The notes beneath the pieces are model-generated. The model saw nothing but the letters and a program-made list of their open reading frames with translations. It was not told the origin of the DNA and did no database searches. From Phycisphaerales bacterium (GTDB taxonomy: Bacteria; Planctomycetota; Phycisphaerae; Phycisphaerales; UBA1924), in contig JAJVHS010000052.1 in assembly GCA_022072615.1 (NCBI GenBank), forward strand, positions 1 to 64,000: a DNA stretch of 64,000 nt, written 5' to 3'. Of the stretch, positions 39,769-56,887 are shown piece by piece. Both the position numbers and the translations under genes were made by a program. Positions within the stretch are counted from its first letter, which is position 1. Every line of letters starts with the position of its first letter.

Positions 39769-40026
39769 TGTTGGTGCGGGGGGCCCTCACCCTGCCCAAA
39801 CCCGATCAAAGCGGCGGGTTGATTGCGGCCGGTGGTCAATAAGGAATATTCCTCAAAGATTGGTTCAAGTTCTTGATCGGCCCGTCCGGGGGTTTACACT
39901 CCCGGGTTGCGGGCTGCGGTGTCAATGCGGCGACGAATCAGCTAACACGAAGCGGTGCGAGACCTCGTGCACGCCCTCCGGCATGCGCGAGGACATTATC
40001 CATCGATCGCGAGGGACTCCGACACG
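39769..40026 (+). promoter_or_regulatory. rpoBC upstream region with candidate promoter and palindrome
   Basis: TTGATC (39873-39878), a 16-base spacer and TACACT (39895-39900) form a plausible promoter, giving rpoB a leader of about 120 bases. A perfect 12-bp palindrome AGGAATATTCCT lies upstream at 39842-39853 and could be an operator. No coding frame is supported. Confidence 0.4.
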
Positions 40027-43953
<3,927 letters not shown>

Positions 43954-44050
43954 GCCCGTCCGTCGCCCCTGAGTGTTCGGTGTCCGGCGTGGTGCACGAG
44001 ATCGATATTTGACTGGCTTTGCGGCACGACGCCGCGGGAGCACAGAAGAC

Positions 44051-48439
<4,389 letters not shown>

Positions 48440-48463
48440 TCACCGCACCCCGATAGAACCCTC

Positions 48464-48491
48464 AACCCCGGCCGAAAAGCCGGGGTTTTTC
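48464..48491 (+). terminator. Rho-independent terminator after rpoC
   Basis: AACCCCGGC / GCCGGGGTT hairpin with a CGAAAA loop followed by TTTTTCG, 25 bp after the rpoC stop. Confidence 0.9.
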
Positions 48492-48569
48492 GTGCGCTTG
48501 CGCCCGCTCCGCCCGTGCCTGTCGTACACTCGGGCCGGACTACCGGTCCGACCGACGGGAGCCTCACCG

Positions 48570-49634
48570 ATGGCCAGCAGGACCTCCTTCCACACCGCTC
48601 GCGGGCGTCTCATGACCGTGATCAACCGCTTCGGCGGCTGGTACAGCCCGGCGAGCGCGCCGCACTTTGACGTCAACGCCCCGCAGCACCGCTTCGTGCA
48701 GTTCCTGGCGCGGATGTACGCCAAGGCCGAGCTGCCACGGCACGTCCAGATCCTCGAGGTCATCCAGGTCGGCCGCGAGCCCCTGTGGCTGAAGGAGGGC
48801 TGGCGGACCTGCCGCGGGTCGTGGCACGGCTACACGATGCGGCTCAACATCCCCGACTTCTACCAGCGCTGGGCGTGGTTCCTCAGCCGCTACCACGAGG
48901 TGTACGTCCAGGTGCTGATGCGCAATGCGCTGCGCAAGGGCGACATCTTCATCGACGGCGGCGCCAACAACGGCCTGGTCACCATGGTCGGCGCGTGGCT
49001 GGTTGGAAAAACCGGCGCCGTCCACGCCTTCGAGCCCAACGCGACCGTCCACGACCAGCTCCTGTGGCACATCAACACCAACCACCTCTCGCAGGTGACG
49101 CCGCACCGGGCCGGCCTCTCCGACCGCGAGGAGACGCTCACGCTCCGCGTGCCAGGGTCGGGCAACTGGGGCGCGGGCACCTTCTCGTCGATCCCCGATC
49201 GCTACGGCGGGGTGGTCTCCGAATCGTGCACCGCGCCGCTGATCCCCGGCGACACGCTGCTGCCGTCGCTGCCGACCCGCCCGGGCTGCGAGATGGTCAT
49301 CAAGCTCGACATCGAGGGCTTCGAGCTCCGGGCCCTGCTGGGAATGGAGAAGATCCTGCGCGAGCGTCGGCCGATGGTGATCATGGAGATGAACTCGGAG
49401 ATGCTCGGGATGAACGGCGTGACCTTCGATCACGTGTTCAACCACATGACGGCCCGGGGGTACCGGTGCTTCGGCTTCAGCGACCGCCGGAAGATCATCC
49501 GCCGTCACGGCGTGGTGCTGACGCCCATCCCCGGCGCCAACTCCCCGATGCCCCCCGACGTCGCGTGGATCCATCCGTACAGCGGCATCTGGCAGCGGCT
49601 CGCGCGGTGGATGGTCGAACCCGCGGCGACGTGA
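48570..49634 (+). CDS. FkbM-family methyltransferase
   Basis: 354 residues; the start at 48570 follows GGGAG. The SAM-binding Rossmann fold starts with DIFIDGGANNGLVTMVGAWL (about 131-150) and continues with GAVHAFEPNATVHDQL. The FkbM signature region MVIKLDIEGFELRALLGMEK lies near 246 and RPMVIMEMNSEML near 270. FkbM enzymes O-methylate sugars or polyketides, often in surface polysaccharide synthesis. No glycan genes lie nearby, so the substrate is unknown. The N-terminal 110 residues are an extra helical region. Confidence 0.88.
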   Translation: MASRTSFHTARGRLMTVINRFGGWYSPASAPHFDVNAPQHRFVQFLARMYAKAELPRHVQILEVIQVGREPLWLKEGWRTCRGSWHGYTMRLNIPDFYQRWAWFLSRYHEVYVQVLMRNALRKGDIFIDGGANNGLVTMVGAWLVGKTGAVHAFEPNATVHDQLLWHINTNHLSQVTPHRAGLSDREETLTLRVPGSGNWGAGTFSSIPDRYGGVVSESCTAPLIPGDTLLPSLPTRPGCEMVIKLDIEGFELRALLGMEKILRERRPMVIMEMNSEMLGMNGVTFDHVFNHMTARGYRCFGFSDRRKIIRRHGVVLTPIPGANSPMPPDVAWIHPYSGIWQRLARWMVEPAAT

Positions 49635-49727
49635 GCGACTGGACCGCTGAGAGCGACCCGTTCATCCTCGCTGCCGCTGTCTCCTCCGTGGAACCGGCAT
49701 ACAAGGCGCCGTCTACGATGTGTTCGT

Positions 49728-51635
49728 ATGCGGAGGGGCCCGCGAGTCTTGCTGATCCTGATGATGGGCGCTGTGCTTGCCGCCGGGGCGATTTGGCTCG
49801 CGTCGCTCCCCGACCAGGCCGACAAGGCCGACGGCTACACCATCGAGGAAATGGCCGCCGACATCGCCGCAGCCGATGAATCCGGCCGCGTCGTTCGAAT
49901 CGGGTGCGACTGTGATGGCTACACGGGCGCCGGCCTGGCGAGCTACGTCAAAGACCCGGACTCCGGAGCGTGCACGCTCGTCACGTGCTTGCACGTCACC
50001 GCGAAGGGCGTGTGTTTCCTGCCGGGGTCCAATGGCACTTGGACCACGCTTGACCGGACCCTCAAAGCCGCGGTCAGGCCCGACGTAGTCATCTTCGAAG
50101 CACCCGCGCCACCCGGCCTCGATGCGGCGTTCACGTGGGCCGACCGCGAGCCCATCGTCGGTGAACACGTCACGATCTTCAGGTACGACGAAGCAACCGA
50201 AGGGATCACGCGGAGCCGCACGCGTGTACGCCCGCCCGAAACAATGCCCACCGGAAACGTCCTGTGGGGGCTGGACGCCGCGAGCGAGCCCGGGATGAGC
50301 GGCGGACCGGTCGTCGCTGAGGATGGCCGACTTCTGGGCATCATCACCGGCGGCGCCGAAGATGCCGATCACAACGGATTGTTCCTCTCGGTCGGCGGGA
50401 TTTCCGGGGTACCTATTCGGCATCGTACGCTCGCGCAGGTCCGAACCGAGTATGAAGAGTCGTTTGAATCGAAGAGACGGTACGACCTTGCGAGGGAGCT
50501 CGAGAGGGACGGAAAGCTCGAGCACGCGCTCGATGAGCTTCGACCTGTCATCGAAGCCGATCCTGATGATCCGCTCGCTCCCGCGAAAGCGGCGCACATT
50601 CTCCTTCGACTCGGACGCACCGACGAGGCGATCGACCTGTTGACAGTGCCTGCGGAACGTCATCGGTCGAATCCGGCAGTCGGTCAGATGCTCGTCCTCG
50701 CGTATCGCCAGGCGGGCCGCCACGACCTCGCCGGTAAAGTCACCGATCGGCTCTTGGATGCCGGCGTTGCGGACCAGGCAACCGCCACGGTTCGGTTTGT
50801 CGAACTGGTTCAGGCGGGCGATCGCACACGAGCACTCGCCGTCCTCAACCGGTTCATCGAAATCCATCCCTACGAGTGCGACCTTTACCCACTCCAGGAC
50901 TTGCGGTGGATCTCTCAAGTCGAACGTACGATCCCGCCCGACTGGTGCATCGAGCGAGACAGCCGCTGCAAGTCAATCGCGATAGATCTCCTGTACGCAC
51001 GCAGCGACTTCGCCGGAGTCGCGAGAATTCATGATGAATTCGGCTGCGACGGCCTCGCCGAACGGTATCGCCGAGCCGTAGCTTCGGCGCTGCTGAACCT
51101 GGGTCGCGTTCAGGACGGACTGCGAGCCGCGGAACGCGCCGGGCAGGAACTCGGGTTGAACGCTTCGCTCGCGTTGGCGATCGGCGAGCTGTACAGGGAC
51201 CTGACCGACGATGATGGTCGAGCCGAAGCTTATCTGAGTATGGCCAGCCAACTGGCTCCCCCCGGCCACAAGGCGCACATCGCAGCCGCAATCTTCGCGG
51301 GCTCGGCGGGATGCGGCGCGGCAACCGTGGACTTGATGCTCGATCGCACCGAGCTCCTCGGAGGCGATAGAGACGACGTCAGCCTGTGGAACGTCGCGAC
51401 GTGCTTTGGGTCTACCGGCCGGGACGGCCGTGCACTCGAGCTCATCGCGAGCCGCCCGTTCATGGAACTCGGTGAACTGGCGGAACTTGCCGCCGTATCG
51501 GCCTGGCGGCTGGGCTGGTACGACCTCGCCGTGGGTTACGGGCGCCTCGCACTGGAGTTCAATCCTGACCAGAGCGAGCTGCGCAGCTGGATCGAAAGTC
51601 TCGATGCCCAGATAAAAACCCGCGTCGACGAATGA
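49728..51635 (+). CDS. membrane-anchored trypsin-like protease fused to TPR repeats
   Basis: 635 residues. An N-terminal signal anchor (about 7-27) precedes a trypsin-like domain (about 50-235) with the catalytic His in TLVTCLHVTAKG (near 89), a candidate Asp in RPDVVIFEA (near 124) and the Ser in EPGMSGGPVV (near 191). From about 245 a helical TPR-like array follows (YDLARELERDGKLEHALDEL and similar to the end). Protease plus TPR suggests an extracytoplasmic regulated protease or scaffold. Its GC is lower than that of rpoC. Many such two-domain proteins occur in planctomycetes; substrate unknown. Confidence 0.8.
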   Translation: MRRGPRVLLILMMGAVLAAGAIWLASLPDQADKADGYTIEEMAADIAAADESGRVVRIGCDCDGYTGAGLASYVKDPDSGACTLVTCLHVTAKGVCFLPGSNGTWTTLDRTLKAAVRPDVVIFEAPAPPGLDAAFTWADREPIVGEHVTIFRYDEATEGITRSRTRVRPPETMPTGNVLWGLDAASEPGMSGGPVVAEDGRLLGIITGGAEDADHNGLFLSVGGISGVPIRHRTLAQVRTEYEESFESKRRYDLARELERDGKLEHALDELRPVIEADPDDPLAPAKAAHILLRLGRTDEAIDLLTVPAERHRSNPAVGQMLVLAYRQAGRHDLAGKVTDRLLDAGVADQATATVRFVELVQAGDRTRALAVLNRFIEIHPYECDLYPLQDLRWISQVERTIPPDWCIERDSRCKSIAIDLLYARSDFAGVARIHDEFGCDGLAERYRRAVASALLNLGRVQDGLRAAERAGQELGLNASLALAIGELYRDLTDDDGRAEAYLSMASQLAPPGHKAHIAAAIFAGSAGCGAATVDLMLDRTELLGGDRDDVSLWNVATCFGSTGRDGRALELIASRPFMELGELAELAAVSAWRLGWYDLAVGYGRLALEFNPDQSELRSWIESLDAQIKTRVDE

Positions 51636-51963
51636 ACCGCGAACGCGGCATGGATGCGAGCCAAGAGCACCGGGATCGAAGCGATCCGGGTGCCGGGGCG
51701 ATGCAAAGGCACTCACGCGAGCGGCCACACACACGTAGCTAAGTCGTCGCCAGGTTCCCTCAGGCCGGAACGAAAGGGCAAGCCTTGATTGAACCGCTCA
51801 ACAGCGAGCGGTAGTCTCGTTGATGCCCGAAACTACACAAAAAAGGTGGCCGCCAACCACTCATGTTTCTGTATACTCAAACGGGGTCACTCGTGGTCGC
51901 ATATCCAAAAACGTTTCCGCCCGTTTGCGACTGCCAGAATACTGACCGCTCAAGGAGGTTGGC
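51636..51963. other. intergenic stretch with one REP-like hairpin
   Basis: 328 bp. At 51667-51693 a 12-base-arm hairpin with loop AAG (one mismatch; arms begin GCACCGGGATCG) matches the REP units at 19.6-21.1 kb read in the opposite orientation. The rest is AT-richer than average and probably holds the promoter of the next gene; TATACT at about 51873 is a possible -10 box. Confidence 0.6.
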
Positions 51964-52632
51964 ATGGACAGGAACAAGCGTGCGTCGGTGCTGGGTATTG
52001 TTGCGTGGTGCGCCCTCGCGAGTGCGGCGCACGGTGGCATCACACTTACCTCCGGATACATGTCGCTCGCGGCGTCATGGACGGGGGGCGACCCCGTGTT
52101 GCCCGATCCGGACGTGGTCTACAGCGGATCGAAAACCGTCACGTGGACTGCGGGGGAGGGCTACGCCTTTGTCGATTTGCCCTTGATTACTGCGGGCGGG
52201 AACGACATCTTCCCGGGCGAAGACAAGATCGTCGCGAAGAGCGGCATCGGCGGCGGCTTCAATGATGTCCGAGTTCACGCCTTCACGTTCACGGCCATCC
52301 ACACGATCCGGTTTGAGGTGACCGAGGACATGACTTTCTGGCGCGGGCTTTATCCCGCCGGAGAGCTGCTCGGGCCGTTCGATGTTGCGACGCTCCAGAA
52401 CCTCGACACGGGCGCAGCGCCGATTGATCTGCTGACCAACGAGACCGGCTTTGCACCCGCCGGCAGCTATGAACTCCAGTTGCTTGTGACGCAGGAATGG
52501 GAATCCGACACCCCCAATCCGAGCTTCCACATGGACTTGTTCATTGCATTCTCCGCCGTGCCCGCCCCCGGCACGGCCGGGCTCCTGGGAGTGTCGGCCG
52601 TCGCCGCTGTACGGCGTCGCCGTCGGTCGTAA
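51964..52632 (+). CDS. PAPG-CTERM secreted protein
   Basis: 222 residues; AAGGAGGTTGGC precedes the ATG. Signal peptide cut near AAHGG (residue 24), a beta-rich ectodomain, then a C-terminal sorting signal: VPAPGTAGLLGVSAVAAV and a basic end RRRRRS. The plan equals PEP-CTERM proteins (motif, membrane helix, Arg cluster), but the motif is PAPG rather than PEP. Such proteins are thought to be processed by exosortase-type enzymes and delivered to the cell surface. Ligand unknown. Confidence 0.75.
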   Translation: MDRNKRASVLGIVAWCALASAAHGGITLTSGYMSLAASWTGGDPVLPDPDVVYSGSKTVTWTAGEGYAFVDLPLITAGGNDIFPGEDKIVAKSGIGGGFNDVRVHAFTFTAIHTIRFEVTEDMTFWRGLYPAGELLGPFDVATLQNLDTGAAPIDLLTNETGFAPAGSYELQLLVTQEWESDTPNPSFHMDLFIAFSAVPAPGTAGLLGVSAVAAVRRRRRS

Positions 52633-53011
52633 CGATTGACGGCTGCGCGACAACCTCAACGATCCTTCGTCGGAAAGGACTACCAGACCGCGAGCGCCGC
52701 GGACCGGCCCTCGCCGTGTTGTCTTCGCTGGCGCAGGCGCGTTTCCTCCTGCAACTCGAGGGCGGCGTGGCACCCGGATTGTGCAGGATTGTGAAGTTTT
52801 TCCCGTGCGGTGTCACCGTGGATCGGCGATGCGATGCGGTGTCGTTGATGACGACCCCTCGGGCTCGGAAGGTGTTCCGCACCGCACGCCTCGCGTGAAA
52901 TAAAGCAGGCCCGGCATTCACGCCGGACCTGCTCGGAGAAGAGATCAAGAGAAGAGATCAACGCAGGAGATCAGGAGATCGAGTGCCTTGCACCATCCGA
53001 TCGACGCGGGC
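52633..53011. other. convergent intergenic region with hairpin
   Basis: 379 bp between two convergent PAPG-CTERM genes. At 52904-52933 an AGCAGGCCCGGC / GCCGGACCTGCT inverted repeat with a short loop could terminate both genes. No other feature recognised. Confidence 0.55.
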
Positions 53012-53770
53012 TTATCGCCGGCGACGAGCCGCCACCAGGCCCGCGAGGCCGACCAGCGCACCAGCGCCCGGTGCGGGCACCGTCGTTCCCAGGCTGATGC
53101 CGATCCCGTCGCCCGAAGTCTGATCGATCCGCACGGTCAGCGTGCTTACCGCGTCGTTGATCTGCACCAGTGCGAGGCCGGTGTTCCACCAGGGGTCGTT
53201 GCCGCCCGGGCCGGTCAGCGAGTTCTGCATCTCGAACATCCCCGCCGACGACGTGAACTGCGTCGGGCCCACGTTCATCGCGCCCGTCCAGTCGCCCAGG
53301 TGCGTGCCGTTCTGCAGCACCGTCACCCGCGTCGTGGTGTCGAGGGCGTTCTCGCCGGGGTTGGGATCGCGCCGGCCCAGCCCCTGCACGCCCAGGATCA
53401 GCGAGTTGGCGGGGATCGTGCCCGAGAACGTGTAGGTCACCGTCCACGACGAGTTGATGACGCCCGACCAGCCCCAGTTGGTCCTGGCCAGGCACTCGTG
53501 GTTGTTCCACGAGTACGTGTCGGGCCCGGAAGTCACCGACCCGGTCGCGAGCGGACCGACCTGCAGACGGGCCTCGGTGAAGTCGGGGTTCGGGCTGTAG
53601 GACATCTGCACCGGGCCGATGCCGGGCAGGTTGTACGTCCCGGAGAAGGGCGGGGGGTTCCCGAAGAGCGTCGGCCCGTGGTCGAGCCACGCGACGTTGT
53701 AATTGGCGGCGTTGGCGGCGGCGGCGGCGAGCAGCACGCCCGTGACGGTCATCATCTTCGCAAGGTTCAT
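53012..53770 (-). CDS. PAPG-CTERM secreted protein
   Basis: 252 residues. Signal peptide (about 1-22, AAAAANA end), a beta-sandwich-like ectodomain with many Trp, Asn and Thr, and a C-terminal sorting signal VPAPGAGALVGLAGLVAA followed by RRRR. It shares the tail with the genes at 51964 and 53968 but not the ectodomain, as is usual for CTERM-sorted proteins. Function unknown. Confidence 0.75.
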   Translation of the reverse strand: MNLAKMMTVTGVLLAAAAANAANYNVAWLDHGPTLFGNPPPFSGTYNLPGIGPVQMSYSPNPDFTEARLQVGPLATGSVTSGPDTYSWNNHECLARTNWGWSGVINSSWTVTYTFSGTIPANSLILGVQGLGRRDPNPGENALDTTTRVTVLQNGTHLGDWTGAMNVGPTQFTSSAGMFEMQNSLTGPGGNDPWWNTGLALVQINDAVSTLTVRIDQTSGDGIGISLGTTVPAPGAGALVGLAGLVAARRRR

Positions 53771-53901
53771 GTCCGGCTCCTCTATGGCATCCGGGTGGGA
53801 TGCGGTGGTTCGTTCCCGTGCCGGCCCGGGCTCCTCCTATGAAGCCCCGGCCGGCTCGCACCCAGATTTGCACGCCGCCCACCGAACCTTGCACCCCATG
53901 C

Positions 53902-53935
53902 AAAAAGAAAAAAGGCCGGGCACCGGCCCGGCCTT
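53902..53935 (-). terminator. Rho-independent terminator
   Basis: AAGGCCGGGC / GCCCGGCCTT hairpin with a short loop at 53912-53935, followed on the minus strand by TTTTTTCTTTTTG. It ends the gene at 53968-54825. Confidence 0.9.
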
Positions 53936-53967
53936 GGTCATTCACGCACGCACCACCCCGGGGGGGC

Positions 53968-54825
53968 CTACCGCCGCCGGCGGAAGACGCCCGCCATCCC
54001 CAGCAGTCCCAGCGCAGCGCCGCCCGGCGCCGGCACCAGCGACCTCACCAGGTCCGGGCGGTCAAACTCGCCCTGGAACGTGCCCAGAGCGTCGGCGTAG
54101 CTCTCGCCGTACATCGCCACGGCGCCCGACTTCACGAGCACGTGGAAGATATCGCCCGGGTTCACGTAGAAGACGACCAGCGCCGACCGCGTGGTGTACC
54201 CGTTGGTGGTCTCGTTGAACGTGATGGATCTCGATGCACTGATCATCGTGCCGCCGAGGATCTCGAGTTCTTCACCGTCGACCGAGTACCTCGTCATGCC
54301 GTCGTCCCACACGGAGACCTGCGCGTACGCTCGGGTGCGCCACATCGTGTCCAGGGGGCTGATGGAGACGTCCGCGGTGAACTCGTAGTACAGCTCGAGT
54401 TCCCTCGGGCTGTCCCCGATGTACTGGAACGCGGCCAGGGCGGCGCCGCTCGCGAACACGCTCGCCGCGATCGGCATGCTGCCGTTGAAATCGAGCGTCG
54501 AGCACTTGCCGGTCAGTTCGGCCCCGACGCCGATGGTGGGGGGCACCGCCAGCTCGGACAGGGTGACCGACACGGCGCCGACGCCTCGATCCCACGGGCC
54601 GGTCCCGTCGGAATCGACCACGACGCCGTCGTTGACATGGACGCTGCTCGCGGCCAGGCCCTCGCCCCCGCCGAACGCGTACGCCCCGTTGCGGATACCG
54701 CCGCCGGGGTAGATGTCACCCGTCGAGGCGCTCGTCTGAGCACCGAAGTAAGCGCCGGCCATCGCCTGGCCGCAGGTGCACAGCAAAGCTGCGATGACGC
54801 CGCTCGTGATCGCTCCAAGTTTCAT
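53968..54825 (-). CDS. PAPG-CTERM secreted protein
   Basis: 285 residues from the ATG at 54825, chosen for GGGAG upstream and the signal peptide (ALLCTCGQAMAG); the upstream frame is not protein-like. Beta-rich ectodomain of about 230 residues, then VPAPGGAALGLLGMAGVF and RRRR. Third member of the local group with this tail. Function unknown. A terminator follows 32 bp after the stop. Confidence 0.75.
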   Translation of the reverse strand: MKLGAITSGVIAALLCTCGQAMAGAYFGAQTSASTGDIYPGGGIRNGAYAFGGGEGLAASSVHVNDGVVVDSDGTGPWDRGVGAVSVTLSELAVPPTIGVGAELTGKCSTLDFNGSMPIAASVFASGAALAAFQYIGDSPRELELYYEFTADVSISPLDTMWRTRAYAQVSVWDDGMTRYSVDGEELEILGGTMISASRSITFNETTNGYTTRSALVVFYVNPGDIFHVLVKSGAVAMYGESYADALGTFQGEFDRPDLVRSLVPAPGGAALGLLGMAGVFRRRR

Positions 54826-55064
54826 GTTGCCGCTCCCAAGTCTCCTGTCGGCGCCGAGAACGCCAGCGCCTCCACGTTTGCCGCGTGGATGAGGCCAGAC
54901 CGGCCTCGTGGGAATATTCGGATAAAAAACTCCGGTGGTTCCGGAGCGGCTCCTCAAAGCGTTTCCGCTGCGACCGAGGATCATCACGCGCGGGGCCTTG
55001 AATACGGATCGTTATGTCCTAAAACTGAAGCACCGCGTGGAGGCGGCTATTCAGGAGCGGTCCG

Positions 55065-55892
55065 ATGAATCACACCCTGTGTGCTGTGCTGGTCTTAGCG
55101 TGCCCGGGCGTCGCGGTGGCGAGCGTTCCGTTGGCGTCGTGCGGGTTCGAGCCGCCCGCGTACCACCTGGGCGTGCTCGACCAGCAGGGATCGTGGTTGG
55201 CCTTCCCTGGGGACATGGCGGGGGCCGTGGACGTCGTGACCACGCCGCGCAAGTCGGGCGTGCAGGGGATGCTGATGAACCAGTCGGTGACGTTCGACTC
55301 GCTCGAAGCGGTGTGGCTCTGCAACGCCACGCTGAGCAGCGGGACGGACCTGCTGAGCGTCGAGTGGGACATGCGGATCGAACTAGGGAACGGCTCCGGG
55401 TGGACGATCACGCTGACCGCCGCCAACGGGGCGCCGCTGGGAATGCTCTGGGTCGACGGCGGCAACCTCTGGTACAAGGTGTGGAGCTTTGATCCGCAGG
55501 CCGGCAATGGATTCCTGAACGCGGGCACGTGGGGCCGCTTCCGCGTGGACCTGGACTGGTCGGCTCGGACGACCACGTTCATGCTGGGCTCAACGGTGAT
55601 CGGGACGCAGGGCTGGCACCACACGCCGTCGCGCGGCGTGGCCCAGGTCGCGCTGCGTTCGCTCATCGGCGGCACGACCGACACGGCCGCGTTCGACAAC
55701 TTCCTCGTGAGCGAGACGCCGCCCCCGTGCCCGGCCGACTTCGACGGGTCGGGGTTCGTCGACACCGACGATTTCGACGCGTTCGTGGTCGCCTTCGAGC
55801 AGGGATTCATCGAGGCGGACTTTGACGCCTCCGGCTTTGTCGACACCGACGATTTCGATGCATTCGTGCGAGCGTTCGAGGCCGGCTGCTGA
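55065..55892 (+). CDS. secreted protein with GC-type dockerin repeats
   Basis: 275 residues. Signal peptide (cut near AVASV), a lectin-like or LamG-like beta domain (about 25-215), and two EF-hand-like repeats at the end (DFDGSGFVDTDDFDAFVVAF and DFDASGFVDTDDFDAFVRAF), finishing in AGC. The repeats bind calcium in dockerins. The ending with Gly-Cys matches the GC-type dockerin anchor and is shared with the 998-residue protein at 29933-32929. The cohesin partner is not in the window. Confidence 0.8.
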   Translation: MNHTLCAVLVLACPGVAVASVPLASCGFEPPAYHLGVLDQQGSWLAFPGDMAGAVDVVTTPRKSGVQGMLMNQSVTFDSLEAVWLCNATLSSGTDLLSVEWDMRIELGNGSGWTITLTAANGAPLGMLWVDGGNLWYKVWSFDPQAGNGFLNAGTWGRFRVDLDWSARTTTFMLGSTVIGTQGWHHTPSRGVAQVALRSLIGGTTDTAAFDNFLVSETPPPCPADFDGSGFVDTDDFDAFVVAFEQGFIEADFDASGFVDTDDFDAFVRAFEAGC

Positions 55893-55899
55893 GCGCATG

Positions 55900-55930
55900 A
55901 AAAAGGGCGCACGCGTTCGTGAGTGCGCCC
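55900..55930 (-). terminator. terminator for the minus-strand msrA region
   Basis: GGGCGCAC / GTGCGCCC hairpin at 55905-55930 followed on the minus strand by TTTTTC. It lies 12 bp after the plus-strand dockerin gene and may serve both directions. Confidence 0.7.
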
Positions 55931-55954
55931 GAGGGGATCGTGGTCAACGCGGGT

Positions 55955-56032
55955 TCACGACCGGCGGCGGCGGAGCCCGGCGGCCGCGGCGAGCAGTCCC
56001 AGCGCCGTCTTGCCGGAGAAGCTCGATCGGCG
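55955..56032 (-). pseudogene. fossil CTERM sorting tail
   Basis: Minus-strand frame encodes GKTALGLLAAAAGLRRRRS then a stop, the membrane helix and Arg cluster of a CTERM protein, but no ectodomain or PAPG motif precedes it; msrA ends just upstream in another frame. It looks like the remains of a deleted surface-protein gene. Confidence 0.6.
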
Positions 56033-56034
56033 AG

Positions 56035-56799
56035 TCAATCCGGCTGCGGGAGATGGCAGGTGTTCTCGAGCCCGTTCTTGGCGTAGTACTGCTGGTGGTA
56101 CTCCTCGGCCCGGTAGAAGGTCTGGGCCGGTTCGACGACGGTGACGATCGGCCGCTTGTGCTTGCCGCTCGCGGACCGGCGTGCCTTGACGGCTTCCGCG
56201 ACCTGCTTCTGTTCAGGGGAGTGGTAGAAGATCACGGACCGGTACTGGGTGCCGTAGTCCGGGCCTTGGCGGTTGAGCTGGGTCGGATCATGGAGCCGGA
56301 AGAAGAGGTCGACGAGCTGCTCGTAGCTGACCTTGGTCGGGTCGAAGGTGAGCTGGACGACTTCGGCGTGCCCGGTGGTGTCGGTGCAGACCTGCTTGTA
56401 GGTCGGGTTCTCGAGGTGGCCGCCGGAGTAGCCCACGGCCGCGCCGACCACGCCGGGCTGAAGGCGGAAGGTCGCTTCCACGCCCCAGAAGCATCCGGCG
56501 CCGAAGGTGGCCAACTGCGTCTGCATGGTCGAGCTCTCCTGGGCGGGGCTGGTTGAAACGGGGGCCTGGTGCGATGCCGCGGTGACCTCCGTCGCCGGAG
56601 CGGCCCCCTGCGTCGTCGCGCTTGCGGGTGTATGTGTCTGGGCGGCGGCCCGAGTCGGCGACCCCTGACCGCCGGGTGCGGTTCCGGCGTTGACGGGCGC
56701 CCGCGTGCAACCGGTCAGCACGAGCATGAATGCCGCCACCGCCCCCAAGCATCCCTGATGCATCCTCATCCTCGCTTTCCGGTGCTTTCCTCTCGACAT
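56035..56799 (-). CDS. msrA: peptide methionine sulfoxide reductase MsrA, lipoprotein form
   Basis: 254 residues. The lipobox LVLTGC gives a lipidated Cys31, then a 60-residue Ala/Thr/Pro linker, then an MsrA domain with the catalytic GCFWGVE (Cys103), [16 protein letters not shown] near 125 and [11 protein letters not shown] near 231. It repairs methionine-S-sulfoxide, here probably outside the inner membrane. Shorter in-frame starts (56769 or 56763) would give a more typical lipoprotein N-terminus. The C-terminal resolving Cys may be the one in NTCHLPQP. Confidence 0.92.
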   Translation of the reverse strand: MSRGKHRKARMRMHQGCLGAVAAFMLVLTGCTRAPVNAGTAPGGQGSPTRAAAQTHTPASATTQGAAPATEVTAASHQAPVSTSPAQESSTMQTQLATFGAGCFWGVEATFRLQPGVVGAAVGYSGGHLENPTYKQVCTDTTGHAEVVQLTFDPTKVSYEQLVDLFFRLHDPTQLNRQGPDYGTQYRSVIFYHSPEQKQVAEAVKARRSASGKHKRPIVTVVEPAQTFYRAEEYHQQYYAKNGLENTCHLPQPD

Positions 56800-56887
56800 T
56801 TGATGCCGATCCCGGGACAGTGTCTCCGCCCGGTTGGATCATTCGTGTCCGACGCAACTCTGGAGTCGCCGCGTGGCCTGGACGGCT

